Positions 36,499-44,785 of a DNA stretch of 64,000 bases are shown here, piece by piece. The DNA is from Qipengyuania flava. Its GTDB lineage: Bacteria; Pseudomonadota; Alphaproteobacteria; Sphingomonadales; Sphingomonadaceae. The stretch lies in assembly GCF_011762005.1 (NCBI RefSeq), contig NZ_JAASQU010000003.1:186001-250000 (forward strand). The letters are read 5' to 3'. Under the pieces are notes generated by a model that saw only the letters and a list, made by a program, of their open reading frames with translations, was not told where the DNA came from and searched no databases. The position numbers were made by a program, and so were the translations under genes. The stretch's first letter is position 1; each line of letters begins with the position of its first letter.

Positions 36499-36996
36499 AT
36501 GAACGTATCGCCCAAGACATTCTCGCACATCGGCCTTTCGGTCCCCGACCTCGAGGCCGCCGTGAAATTTTACACCGAGGTTCTCGGCCTATACACCATC
36601 ATGGAGCCAACCGAGGTGATAGAGGACGACAGTCCAATCGGCGTGATGTGTACCGACGTGTTCGGCCCGAACTGGAAGTCGCTGAGGATCGCCCATCTTG
36701 CCACGGCTGACCGCATAGGCATCGAGATTTTCGAGTTTCCCGAGAACTATGCCCCAAGCGACAATCTCGACCACAAGCGCCACGGCACGTTCCACTTCTG
36801 CGTCCAGGACCCCGACGTTGAAGGACTGGTCGAAAAGATCGTGGCGGCTGGCGGCAAGCAGCGGATGCCGATCCGCGAATATTACCCCGGCGAGAAACCC
36901 TATCGCATGTGCTATGTCGAAGATCCGTTCGGCATCGTCTTCGAGGTCTACAGCCACAGCTACGAGCTGACCTACTCGGAAGGTGCCTACTCCTGA
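36499..36996 (+). CDS. VOC family protein under likely LysR control
   Basis: A 165-residue vicinal oxygen chelate protein. FSHIGLSVPDLEAAVKFYTEV carries the first metal-ligand His, HFCVQDPDVEGLVEKI the second, and YVEDPFGIVFEVYSHSYE the C-terminal Glu. It resembles lactoylglutathione lyase or extradiol dioxygenase domains, without enough detail to choose. GAAAGGA 6 bases upstream of ATG 36499 is a good ribosome binding site. With the divergent LysR gene it forms a small module of lower GC, perhaps acquired. Confidence 0.82.
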   Translation: MNVSPKTFSHIGLSVPDLEAAVKFYTEVLGLYTIMEPTEVIEDDSPIGVMCTDVFGPNWKSLRIAHLATADRIGIEIFEFPENYAPSDNLDHKRHGTFHFCVQDPDVEGLVEKIVAAGGKQRMPIREYYPGEKPYRMCYVEDPFGIVFEVYSHSYELTYSEGAYS

Positions 36997-37002
36997 AGCC
37001 GG

Positions 37003-37029
37003 GGTCGGGTGGGAGACCCTCACCCGACC
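37003..37029 (+). terminator. Hairpin after the VOC gene, possible terminator
   Basis: GGTCGGGTG and CACCCGACC form a perfect 9-base stem with a 9-base loop, 7 bases past the VOC stop. No T run follows, so it may stop transcription weakly, or protect the 3' end; it also faces the convergent engB end. Confidence 0.45.
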
Positions 37030-37067
37030 GACTGGCTTACACATTATGGCCTAGCAGCGCCTTGGCC

Positions 37068-37721
37068 CTAAACGCCCGCGTCCCCCAGCACAGCCGCTCT
37101 CAGTTCGCCGATACCCATGCCCTTTTCGGCGCTGGTCACGTGGATTTCGGGGAAGGCGGCGACGTGCTTGCGCGCTTCGGCTTCGGTCGCCTCGATCACC
37201 TTGGCAAGTTCGCTGGCCTTCATCTTGTCGGCCTTGGTCAGCACGACACGGTAACCCACCGCGGCCTCGTCGAGCATTTTCATCATCTCGCGGTCGACAT
37301 CCTTGGGGCCGTGGCGCCCGTCGACCAGCACCAGCGTGCGCGCGAGCACCGGGCGGCCGCGGAGATAGGTCTTCACGAGGCTCTTCCACTTTTCGACGAC
37401 CTTCACCGGCGCCTTGGCAAAGCCGTAGCCAGGCATGTCGACAAGGCGGAACAGCGTGGGATCGCCGATCTCGAAAAAGTTGAGTTCCTGCGTGCGGCCC
37501 GGCGTCACCGAGGCGCGCGCGATAGCCTTGCGCCCGGTAAGCGCGTTGAGCAGCGAGCTCTTACCCACGTTCGACCGGCCGCAGAAGGCGATCTCGGGCA
37601 CGGTGGGTTCGGGCAGGAACTTGAGCTGCGGGGCCGAGAGGAGGAAATCCACCCGACCCGAAAACAGCTTGTTCGCACGCCGTTCGAGCGCGGCCCGCTC
37701 GGCGGCTTCCTGTTCGTCCAT
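37068..37721 (-). CDS. engB: Ribosome biogenesis GTPase EngB (YsxC/YihA)
   Basis: A 217-residue GTPase needed for large-subunit maturation. P-loop GRSNVGKSS at 48-56, the switch region TPGRTQELNFF, G3 DMPGYGF at 95-101 and G4 TKAD are present. The ATG overlaps the yidC stop by one base (TGATG). It is the last gene of the rpmH-rnpA-yidD-yidC-engB block, which is highly conserved in alphaproteobacteria. Confidence 0.95.
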   Translation of the reverse strand: MDEQEAAERAALERRANKLFSGRVDFLLSAPQLKFLPEPTVPEIAFCGRSNVGKSSLLNALTGRKAIARASVTPGRTQELNFFEIGDPTLFRLVDMPGYGFAKAPVKVVEKWKSLVKTYLRGRPVLARTLVLVDGRHGPKDVDREMMKMLDEAAVGYRVVLTKADKMKASELAKVIEATEAEARKHVAAFPEIHVTSAEKGMGIGELRAAVLGDAGV

Positions 37722-39499
37722 CAGCTTGCCTTGGCCGCTTCGGCCGCCTTCTTCTGTTTCTCTTCCTCAATCGAGGCGCGCAGCTGCGGATGCTTCGAAT
37801 AGAGGTATTTCTGCTGCGCCAGCGTGAGGATGTTGGAGGTTACCCAGTAGAGCAGCAGGCCGGCCGCGAAGGGCGCCATCACGAACATCAGGATCCACGG
37901 CATGATGTCGAAGATCTTCTGCTGCATCGGGTCCATCTGGCTGGGGTTGAGGCGGAAGGTCAGCCACATAGTGAAGCCGAGCAGTACCGCGAGCACGCCG
38001 AGCCCGAAAATGATCATCAGGAACTGCGGCACGTCGATCCCGACATAGGCCAGCGCATTGGCGAGGTTGGCCGGATCGGGCGCAGACAGGTCCTTGACCC
38101 AGAGGAAATCGCGGTGGCGCATCTCGATCGCGAGGTAGAGCACCTTGTAGAGCGCGAAGAACACCGGGATCTGTAGCAGCATGGGAAGACAGCCCGCTAC
38201 CGGGTTGACCTTCTCCTTCTTGTACAGCTCCATGATCTCCTGCTGCTGCTTGGGCTTGTCGTCCTTGTACTTCTCCTGGATCGCCTTCATTTTCGGCTGG
38301 ATCGCCTTCATTTCGGCCATCGAGGCGAAGCCCTTCTGCGCGATCGGGAACATCAGCCCGCGCACGATGAAGGTCAGCGCGATGATCGCGATGCCGAAAT
38401 TGCCCACCGCGTCGTAAATCGTGCGGAGCAGCCACAGCATCGGCTTCTCGAACCAGCGGAACCAGCCCCAGTCGATCGCGAGGCCGAATTTCTGCAGCCC
38501 GGCGTCCTCATAGCTGTCGAGCACCGCGCTTTCCTTGGCCCCGGCATACAGCCGCGAGGTGACCGTGAGCGCATTGCCAGAAGGCAGCGTGGTGGCTTCG
38601 TAGATCATGTCGGCGCGATAGGTTTCATTGCCCATCGCGCGGAAGGTGGTTTCGGGCGCAGCGTCGTCCTGCGGGACGAGTGCGGCGAGCCAGTAGATAT
38701 CGGTAAAGCCCGCCCAGCTGGTGCGGCCTTCGGGCGAGACGCGCTGGTCTTCGTCGAGATCGTCATAGTCGACATCGTATTCGGCGGTATCGCCGAAGAC
38801 GCCGATCGGGCCCGAATGAGCGATCCACAGATCCTCGCTCGCGGTGCGGCTGGTGCGATTGACGAGGCCGAACGGCTGGACGACCACCGGATTGCTCGCA
38901 GTGTTGGCGACCTTCTGTTCGGCGGTGACCATGAACTGGTCGTCGATCGAATAGCGGATCGAGAAGGTCAGCCCCTCGCCATTGTCATGCGTCAGCGTGA
39001 CCGGCGTGTCGGCGGTCAGCACGTTGCCATCGGCTTCCCACAGCGTCTGCGGCCCGGGCACCTTGAGGTTCGAGCCGACCCAGCCGAACTGCGCGAACTG
39101 CTGCGCCGGCGTGCCATTGGGCGAGAAGATGCGAACCGGTTCGCTATCCTTGCGGGTGGTCTCGTTATAGCCCTTGAGCACCACGTCATCGATCACCCCG
39201 CCGCGCAGGTTGATCGAACCCGCCACGCGCGGCGCATCGATGCGCAGGCGGTCGGGGCTGGCCAGCGCAACCTTGAGATCGGCGACCTCCTGCGCGCGCA
39301 TCGCCGGATCGACGAGCCCGCCGGTGCGCGAATGCTGCGTCGCCGCGGCCTGGCTGGCCTGTTCGGTCGGCGTGTCCGCCCGGTCTTCGACCAGCGCCTG
39401 TTCGGGCTGCGGGTAGAAATAGTCCATCGCCGAAGTCCACCCCAGCAACAGCAGGAAGGAAAGCGCGATGGCGAGGATCAGGTTACGCTGGTTGTCCAA
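37721..39499 (-). CDS. yidC: Membrane protein insertase YidC
   Basis: Inserts proteins into the inner membrane, alone or with SecYEG. It has 592 residues: an N-terminal membrane anchor (5-25), a large periplasmic beta-sandwich domain (about 60-340), then five membrane helices of the 60KD_IMP core from about 350 on (IAIIALTFIVRGLMFPIAQ onward), and a basic tail. The loop KKEKVNPVAGCLPMLLQIPVF is a core signature. It lies between yidD (67-base gap) and engB (1-base overlap). Confidence 0.96.
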   Translation of the reverse strand: MDNQRNLILAIALSFLLLLGWTSAMDYFYPQPEQALVEDRADTPTEQASQAAATQHSRTGGLVDPAMRAQEVADLKVALASPDRLRIDAPRVAGSINLRGGVIDDVVLKGYNETTRKDSEPVRIFSPNGTPAQQFAQFGWVGSNLKVPGPQTLWEADGNVLTADTPVTLTHDNGEGLTFSIRYSIDDQFMVTAEQKVANTASNPVVVQPFGLVNRTSRTASEDLWIAHSGPIGVFGDTAEYDVDYDDLDEDQRVSPEGRTSWAGFTDIYWLAALVPQDDAAPETTFRAMGNETYRADMIYEATTLPSGNALTVTSRLYAGAKESAVLDSYEDAGLQKFGLAIDWGWFRWFEKPMLWLLRTIYDAVGNFGIAIIALTFIVRGLMFPIAQKGFASMAEMKAIQPKMKAIQEKYKDDKPKQQQEIMELYKKEKVNPVAGCLPMLLQIPVFFALYKVLYLAIEMRHRDFLWVKDLSAPDPANLANALAYVGIDVPQFLMIIFGLGVLAVLLGFTMWLTFRLNPSQMDPMQQKIFDIMPWILMFVMAPFAAGLLLYWVTSNILTLAQQKYLYSKHPQLRASIEEEKQKKAAEAAKAS

Positions 39500-39566
39500 G
39501 GTCGGTCCCGTCTTTGTCCGGTCGAATACAGAATGTGGGGAGGTGTCTTAGCCTGTCAAGACAGTG

Positions 39567-39776
39567 CTAGGGCACCGGGTCGTGGCCGTGACCGCCCCAT
39601 GGGTTGCAGCGCAATATACGCTTGAATGCCATCCATCCACCCTTGATCGCGCCATGCCGGCCCAGCGCCTCGATCGCGTACTGGCTGCAGGATGGCTGGA
39701 AGCGGCAGGTGGGCGGCAGGACGCGGCTGGGGCCGAGCTGCCAAAGGCGGGCGATCCAGATCAGCGGATACTTCAC
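39567..39776 (-). CDS. yidD: Membrane protein insertion efficiency factor YidD
   Basis: A 69-residue protein. [27 protein letters not shown] contains the paired cysteines and the PSCSxYA signature, and [17 protein letters not shown] is the usual end. The GTG at 39776 overlaps the rnpA TGA by 4 bases (GTGA), which fixes the start and shows co-translation. It acts at the membrane with YidC. The N-terminal amphipathic segment is short. Confidence 0.92.
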   Translation of the reverse strand: MKYPLIWIARLWQLGPSRVLPPTCRFQPSCSQYAIEALGRHGAIKGGWMAFKRILRCNPWGGHGHDPVP

Positions 39777-40156
39777 GCCCGTCGGCTCCGGCGCTGGCGC
39801 GGACCGCGCGGACGATCGCCCTTGCCTGCAGCGGCGCGTGCGAGCGCGGCGGCCAGTTCCCCGCGCAGCATGGCAAAATCGCGCTCGATACCGCCTTCGC
39901 GGCCGATCAGTATGTGGTCGTGATCGGGCAGGCCAGCGTCGGGCAACGCCGCCCACAACAGCTCGCGGAAGCGACGCTTCATCCGGTTGCGCACCACCGC
40001 ATTGCCGATCTTCTTGGTCACGGTAATGCCATAGCGCTTGCCCTGCCCGTCATTGGGACGCGCAAGCAGGACGAAGCCGGGCCGCGCCACTCGCAGTCCG
40101 CGATTCGCGGCGAGAAAATCGCGGCGCTTGCGGATGACGGAGAGATTCGGGTGCAT
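39773..40156 (-). CDS. rnpA: Ribonuclease P protein component
   Basis: Protein subunit of RNase P, which trims tRNA 5' ends. It is 127 residues from ATG 40156, and strongly basic. RKRRDFLAA at the N terminus and the signature [14 protein letters not shown] are visible. An upstream in-frame TTG at 40213 would add 19 residues but lies across a hairpin and is less likely. The last 25 residues are a run of basic and glycine residues that looks disordered. The end is coupled to yidD. Confidence 0.94.
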   Translation of the reverse strand: MHPNLSVIRKRRDFLAANRGLRVARPGFVLLARPNDGQGKRYGITVTKKIGNAVVRNRMKRRFRELLWAALPDAGLPDHDHILIGREGGIERDFAMLRGELAAALARAAAGKGDRPRGPRQRRSRRA

Positions 40157-40174
40157 GGACGTCAGATACGCGAA

Positions 40175-40196
40175 CGGGCTCCCCGAGGGGAGCCCG
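40175..40196 (-). other. Strong hairpin between rpmH and rnpA
   Basis: CGGGCTCCCC and GGGGAGCCCG form a 10-base perfect stem around 2 bases, 19 bases upstream of the rnpA ATG on its message. There is no T run, so it is not a simple terminator; a processing site or control of the rnpA to rpmH ratio is possible. Confidence 0.5.
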
Positions 40197-40243
40197 CTGA
40201 CTGGTCGTGACAACCGCCGCGCCCGAAAGCGCGGCGCTTCACA

Positions 40244-40378
40244 TCACGCGCAGAGGTTCTTGCGGCCGCGCGAGCGACGCGCGCGCAGCACCTTGCGGCC
40301 ACCCGGGGTAGCCTTGCGTGCAAAGAAACCGTGGCGACGGGCGCGCACGAGGTTCGAGGGCTGGAATGTCCGCTTCAT
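40244..40378 (-). CDS. rpmH: 50S ribosomal protein L34
   Basis: A 44-residue, very basic protein. It opens [19 protein letters not shown] and ends [11 protein letters not shown], the universal L34 pattern at its usual length. It is the first gene of the rpmH-rnpA-yidD-yidC-engB block. The start ATG at 40378 is set by the family. Confidence 0.97.
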   Translation of the reverse strand: MKRTFQPSNLVRARRHGFFARKATPGGRKVLRARRSRGRKNLCA

Positions 40379-40497
40379 CGGATCGTCCTTAAAAAGTGGT
40401 TGGTTGTCGGCACAAGCGATTCGCACCAACAAAAAGGGCCGCCCCTGCGAGCGACCGCCTTACAGGGCCGCGCGCCTAAGCGAAACGCGTTCGCGCG

Positions 40498-41403
40498 TCA
40501 AGAAAAAGTGACGTTGGCGTAAGCGAGCGTCGGGGCCTGCGTCGGCGCTGCCTGTACCGGCTTGCGACGCGCGGGCGACTTGGCCTGCTGCGGGCGACCC
40601 GACCAGCGGCGCATGTCGCTGGCGTCGAGCCACAGCGCACGTGCGTGCGGGACCGAGTTGGTGAAGTCGTAGAAGGCGCGCGCCTGTTCGATGGTCATGC
40701 CCATCTCGCGGTAATAGTCGAGATACTGGCGGTTCTCCGGCGCATGCATGGCGAAGTCGTCCGCCTCGCGGCCATAGGCATCCATCCAGCTGTGCACTGC
40801 GAATTCGGCGCCCTGCGCGATGTCGCGCTCGGCCCCGGCAAGGAACAGCTCGACCGCACCCGAACGCACCGAGCCGATCGCCGGAACATGTGTGACCAGG
40901 CCGGCAGCGCGAATCATCCGGCCGACCGCGAGATTGGCCCGGTCGTCGCGCGTGCCGGGGCATTCGACCATGTCGAGCTGCTCGAGCGCGGGGAAATCGC
41001 GCATCATCGCGCGGAAATAGCCCGGCGTGCTGGCATCGGTTTCGCCAACCAGCGCGACGCGGCGATCGTCGAGCACACGGAACGGGCCGTATTGCGCGAT
41101 CCCGCGATTGTAGTTGCGGAAGCGGCGATCGATGAAAGCGGGGGCCTTCCATACGGGCAGCGCGGCGGGCTGGTAGGCCTGCGGGCGCACGGCGGCGAGA
41201 CGGGTGGTCTCGCTGCGCTGCATGGTCGCTGGCTTGGCCTTCGGCGCCACCGGATCGATCGCGCGTCCCTGGTGCGTTTGCTGGACGACCGGGCTGGCGA
41301 CATAGACCACCGGCAAGTTGACCAGCGTCAGCGACTGGGCGGAAAGCGGAGCGGCGGCAAGCGCGCCAAGGGCGGAAATAACAAAGGTGGCGATTCGGAA
41401 CAT
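40498..41403 (-). CDS. Exported ClpP-like fold protein, possible serine protease
   Basis: A 301-residue protein with a signal peptide (residues 1-22) and a central domain of ClpP/crotonase appearance: VALVGETDASTPGYF, then GRMIRAAGLVTHVP, then IGSVRSGAVELFLAGAERDI with a candidate nucleophile Ser in SGA, and GAEFAVHSW with a candidate His. The order fits small ClpP-like proteases found outside the Clp system. The C-terminal 40 residues are basic and alanine/proline-rich. The start ATG at 41403 begins the signal peptide. I do not recognise a named family; activity is inferred from the pattern only. Confidence 0.6.
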   Translation of the reverse strand: MFRIATFVISALGALAAAPLSAQSLTLVNLPVVYVASPVVQQTHQGRAIDPVAPKAKPATMQRSETTRLAAVRPQAYQPAALPVWKAPAFIDRRFRNYNRGIAQYGPFRVLDDRRVALVGETDASTPGYFRAMMRDFPALEQLDMVECPGTRDDRANLAVGRMIRAAGLVTHVPAIGSVRSGAVELFLAGAERDIAQGAEFAVHSWMDAYGREADDFAMHAPENRQYLDYYREMGMTIEQARAFYDFTNSVPHARALWLDASDMRRWSGRPQQAKSPARRKPVQAAPTQAPTLAYANVTFS

Positions 41404-41564
41404 GGCAATTATTTGCCGTCCGCCCACTTTCCACCGGCTCACCAGGTATAGTTAAGCCGCTGGTAACCACGATTCTTCACCGCCATTGCGGTTGTTCTTA
41501 TTCCTCGACATTCAGGGACTTGCAGGGCATCATCTAAGCGCGAACACGGAGGTGGGGGTTAACG

Positions 41565-43073
41565 CTGGTCGCTCTGGTCAAAACGGTCGCCTATCTGGGG
41601 CTCGAAGCGCGCAGCGTGGAAGTGCAGTGCTCGGTCGCACCGGGCCTGCCCAAGTTCAATATCGTCGGCCTGGCGGACAAGGCGGTGGGCGAAAGCAAGG
41701 AACGCGTACGCGCCGCGCTGGCGGGAATGGGCCTCGCGCTGCCGCCCAAACGGATCACCATCAACCTCTCGCCCGCGGACCTGCCCAAGGAAGGATCGCA
41801 TTACGATTTGCCGATCGCGTTGGCGCTGCTCGCGGCAATGGGGGTGACCGATGCCGAACAGCTTGGCGACTGGATGGCGGTCGGGGAACTCGCGCTCGAT
41901 GCGCGGATCGTGCCCTCGCCCGGTGTGCTGCTGGCGGCAATCCATGCAAGCGAGGCGGAGGCCGGGCTCATCTGTCCCGCCGCACAGGGCAGCGAGGCGC
42001 GCTGGGCGAGCGCGGTCCCGATCTGCGCCGCGCCCGATCTCGCGAGCCTGCTCAACCATCTCAAGGGCACGCAGCAACTGCCTCAGCCCGAACCGGGCAG
42101 CGTCGAGGAATCGGCAACCGGCGCGGACCTGCGGCAGGTCAAGGGCCAGGAAACCGCCAAGCGCGCGCTCGAGATCGCTGCCGCAGGCGGGCATAATCTG
42201 CTGATGATCGGTCCACCAGGTGCGGGCAAGAGCCTGCTGGCGAGCTGCCTGCCCGCCATCCTGCCCCCGCTCTCGCCCGCCGAGGCGCTGGAGGTGAGCA
42301 TGGTGCAGTCGGTCGCGGGGACACTCGAGGAAGGGCGGATCAGCCGCGCACGACCCTTTCGCGCACCGCATCATTCGGCCAGCATGGCGGCGCTCACCGG
42401 CGGCGGGCTGCGGGTCAAGCCGGGCGAAGTCAGCCTCGCGCATCTAGGCGTGCTGTTCCTCGACGAACTGCCCGAATTCCAGCGCGCGGTGCTCGATTCG
42501 TTGCGCCAGCCGCTCGAGACCGGCAAGGTCGACGTTGCACGCGCCAATGCGCATGTGACCTATCCCGCCAATGTACAATTGATCGCAGCGATGAACCCGT
42601 GCCGTTGCGGACATCTGGGCGATCCCGCGCTGGCGTGCAGCCGCGCGCCGCGCTGCGCCGCCGATTACCAGGGCAAGGTCTCGGGCCCGATGCTCGACCG
42701 GATCGACCTGCATGTCGAGGTCGAACCGGTCAGCGCAGCCGATCTGGCGCTGCCGCCGGCCGCCGAAGGCAGCGAGGCGGTGGCGGCGCGGGTTGCGGCA
42801 GCGCGGGCGGTTCAGAACGCCCGCGGCGGCGAAGACGGAGCACGGACGAATGCCGAACTCGATGGCGAAGCGCTGGAGAATTGGGCATCGCCCGATCGGC
42901 CCGGGCGCGATTTGCTGATGCAGGCGGCCACCGCGATGCGGCTGTCCGCGCGCAGCTATACGCGCATGCTGCGCGTGGCGCGCACGATTGCCGATCTGGC
43001 AGGAGCCGAGCAGGTCGGCCGGATCCACGTCGCCGAAGCGCTCAGCTACCGGCGGCAGGCCCCACGGGCGTAG
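41565..43073 (+). CDS. comM: ComM/YifB family magnesium-chelatase-like AAA+ ATPase
   Basis: A hexameric AAA+ helicase-like protein that helps branch migration during natural transformation in some bacteria. From the CTG at 41565 it has 502 residues. An N-terminal Lon-protease-like domain contains GLPKFNIVGLADKAVGESKER; Walker A is GPPGAGKSLLA; Walker B is LFLDELPEF; the chelatase domain follows. The first in-frame GTG (41616) would cut off 17 conserved residues (VALVKTVAYLGLEARSV), while CTG at 41565 with GGAGG upstream restores them. The CTG start is thus inferred; the family is secure. Confidence 0.88.
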   Translation: MVALVKTVAYLGLEARSVEVQCSVAPGLPKFNIVGLADKAVGESKERVRAALAGMGLALPPKRITINLSPADLPKEGSHYDLPIALALLAAMGVTDAEQLGDWMAVGELALDARIVPSPGVLLAAIHASEAEAGLICPAAQGSEARWASAVPICAAPDLASLLNHLKGTQQLPQPEPGSVEESATGADLRQVKGQETAKRALEIAAAGGHNLLMIGPPGAGKSLLASCLPAILPPLSPAEALEVSMVQSVAGTLEEGRISRARPFRAPHHSASMAALTGGGLRVKPGEVSLAHLGVLFLDELPEFQRAVLDSLRQPLETGKVDVARANAHVTYPANVQLIAAMNPCRCGHLGDPALACSRAPRCAADYQGKVSGPMLDRIDLHVEVEPVSAADLALPPAAEGSEAVAARVAAARAVQNARGGEDGARTNAELDGEALENWASPDRPGRDLLMQAATAMRLSARSYTRMLRVARTIADLAGAEQVGRIHVAEALSYRRQAPRA

Positions 43074-43076
43074 CGG

Positions 43077-43427
43077 TCAGACGTCTTCGCTGAGGTCGAG
43101 GTTGAGCTTGACCGGTTCGTGTTCGTGATCGCCCTCAAACTTCTTGAGAAAATCCTCGATCGGCACCTGCTGGCCCTTGTCGACCAGCGGATTGGCCTCT
43201 CCTACGGAAGCGGTGCGCATATCGTCCGGAGTCATTCGGACATGGATGTAGGGCACCCAGATTTCGCCGAACTCGGCCTGCTGGTACCACACGTCGAGGA
43301 TGTCGTAGGAAGCCCATTGCCCGCTGGGTTCGCGCAGGCGGATGCCTTCACCGATGCGCGGGACGGCCATCGCCTTGATGCGGTGGACGTTCTGATGCGT
43401 TTCGTTCTGGACTTCGATTTCGATCAC
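43077..43427 (-). CDS. Conserved hypothetical protein
   Basis: A 116-residue protein, not recognised. It is soluble, without signal or membrane segments, beta-rich at the start (IEIEVQNETHQNVHRIKAM), contains the segment DILDVWYQQAEFGEIWVPYIHVRM, and ends in a long acidic tail. It begins with a GTG at 43427. It converges on comM (3-base gap between stops). Codon use is like its neighbours, so it looks native. No function is proposed. Confidence 0.6.
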   Translation of the reverse strand: MIEIEVQNETHQNVHRIKAMAVPRIGEGIRLREPSGQWASYDILDVWYQQAEFGEIWVPYIHVRMTPDDMRTASVGEANPLVDKGQQVPIEDFLKKFEGDHEHEPVKLNLDLSEDV

Positions 43428-43492
43428 AATGCAGGTCCGGCTCTGCTTTCAAGATTCGTCGATTTCGCGGTTTGTGACATGGACTTGTTGAG

Positions 43493-43513
43493 ATCGTTTT
43501 AACGATGACGTCA
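43493..43513. promoter_or_regulatory. Overlapping palindromes between two divergent genes
   Basis: ATCGTT and AACGAT (43493-43506, 2-base spacer) overlap the 8-base palindrome TGACGTCA (43506-43513). They lie in the 220-base gap between the divergent genes at 43077-43427 and 43648-44472. A possible operator; nothing ties it to a regulator. Confidence 0.3.
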
Positions 43514-43647
43514 CGGTGCCACGAATGCGCGCCGCCCCAAGACGCATGCAAAGTGCACTTGAAGGCGGAGGCGGCTTGGCGCATTGAGCGCGCGAGGGGC
43601 AGGAACGCTCAACCGGCCGCGGCCGGCATCCGGCGAGACACTGCATT

Positions 43648-44472
43648 TTGAACGACACGACATTGCCCGATTCACTCCGCGGCCCCCGCGCTGCACTGCG
43701 CGAGCGCTACGCCAGCCTCAGCCCCGAAATGCGCGCGCGGCTGCCGGCCATTGCGCTGACGCTGGCGATCGAGCTGCTGCTGGTTGCACTGCTGCTGTCC
43801 ATGGGAACGGTTACGCGCGAGATCGTGCAGATGCGCGATGCGCTAGTCGCCTTCGACATTGCGGGGGAGCAACAAGCGGAACAGGAAGAGGCACCGACCA
43901 CGCGCCCCGAACCCGCGGCAGCGGCCCAGCAGCAGCAGACGGTGGACCGGCCGGTGCCGGCCGAAAATCCGGTGCGAGAAACCGAGTCGCTCACGCGCGA
44001 GACGCCCCCACCGATCCTGCGCAATGACTTTTCGCTCGAATCGGCCCCGCGCGAAAGCCGCGCTGCACCCGCACGGCCCCAGCAGGGTTACGGCCCGGCT
44101 TTCAGCCCCGCCCCCGGCGACACGCCGCGGATTGCGGGCATCGGGCCGAATGGCGAGCCCTTGTATGCCGCGCGCTGGTATCGCGAGCCCTATCCGGACG
44201 AGCTGGTGGGTTACCTATCGACAGCGCAGGGCCCGGGCTGGGGTCTGATCGACTGCCGGACCGCACCTGATTTCCGGGTGGAGGATTGCGTCATCGTGGG
44301 CGAATCGCCGCAGGGATCGGGCATTGCGCGGGCGGTGCAGGCAGCCGCCTGGCAGTTCAAGGTGCGACCGCCGCAACGCGGCGGTCGTCCGATGGTGGGC
44401 GAATGGGTCCGCATCCGGATCGATTACCAACGCCGGGCAGGCAGCACAGCCGGTCCCCGTTTCGGCAGCTAG
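43648..44472 (+). CDS. TonB-like membrane-anchored protein
   Basis: A 274-residue protein with one N-terminal membrane helix (about 33-53), a long region rich in Gln, Glu and Pro (70-170), and a compact C-terminal domain (about 180-262) ending FKVRPPQRGGRPMVGEWVRIRIDY, which resembles the TonB C-terminal fold. It may transmit energy or tether a partner across the periplasm. No ExbB/ExbD genes are adjacent. The start is a TTG at 43648, with no ATG or GTG in frame ahead of the membrane helix. The TonB assignment is by layout. Confidence 0.6.
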   Translation: MNDTTLPDSLRGPRAALRERYASLSPEMRARLPAIALTLAIELLLVALLLSMGTVTREIVQMRDALVAFDIAGEQQAEQEEAPTTRPEPAAAAQQQQTVDRPVPAENPVRETESLTRETPPPILRNDFSLESAPRESRAAPARPQQGYGPAFSPAPGDTPRIAGIGPNGEPLYAARWYREPYPDELVGYLSTAQGPGWGLIDCRTAPDFRVEDCVIVGESPQGSGIARAVQAAAWQFKVRPPQRGGRPMVGEWVRIRIDYQRRAGSTAGPRFGS

Positions 44473-44744
44473 CCGGAAGGCTCTGCGTCGTCGCGGTAGG
44501 GCGTGTTGGCGACCAGATGGCGATTGTAGTCGGGCGCACCGTCGTTCCACCAGACCGGTCCGCGTTCGCCCAGCGCGACCTTCGCATCATGCACGCGTGC
44601 CCGCGCTGCGCGCTCGGCCTCGCGGTCATCAGCCTTCTTCGCCTGGCCGACCGCGCGACGCGCGGCCATCAGCTCGTCGACCAGCTGCTGGCGGCGGGGT
44701 TCCGAAAGTCCGGGATTGCTCGCGCGCCAGAGCCGGCCGCGCAC
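44469..44744 (-). CDS. Conserved small protein, unknown function
   Basis: A 91-residue protein of a conserved but unnamed type. GRLWRASNPGLSEPRRQQLVDELMAARRAV begins it, a helical charged middle follows, and KVALGERGPVWWNDGAPDYNRH is the conserved end. GTG 44744 is the first usual start, but the in-frame codons upstream back to a CTG at 44789, which overlaps the HxlR stop (CTGA), would add 15 residues that include DGRYIIV and look native. It follows the HxlR gene on the same strand and overlaps the TonB-like gene end by 4 bases. Confidence 0.7.
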   Translation of the reverse strand: MRGRLWRASNPGLSEPRRQQLVDELMAARRAVGQAKKADDREAERAARARVHDAKVALGERGPVWWNDGAPDYNRHLVANTPYRDDAEPSG

Positions 44745-44785
44745 GATGATGTAGCGCCCGTCGTGCGTGCGCCCGACGCGATCGT

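Noticed and set aside
43493-43513. TGACGTCA as a cAMP-response element
   Set aside because: The 8-base palindrome is a eukaryotic motif; in bacteria it is only a short palindrome here, so no such role was assigned.
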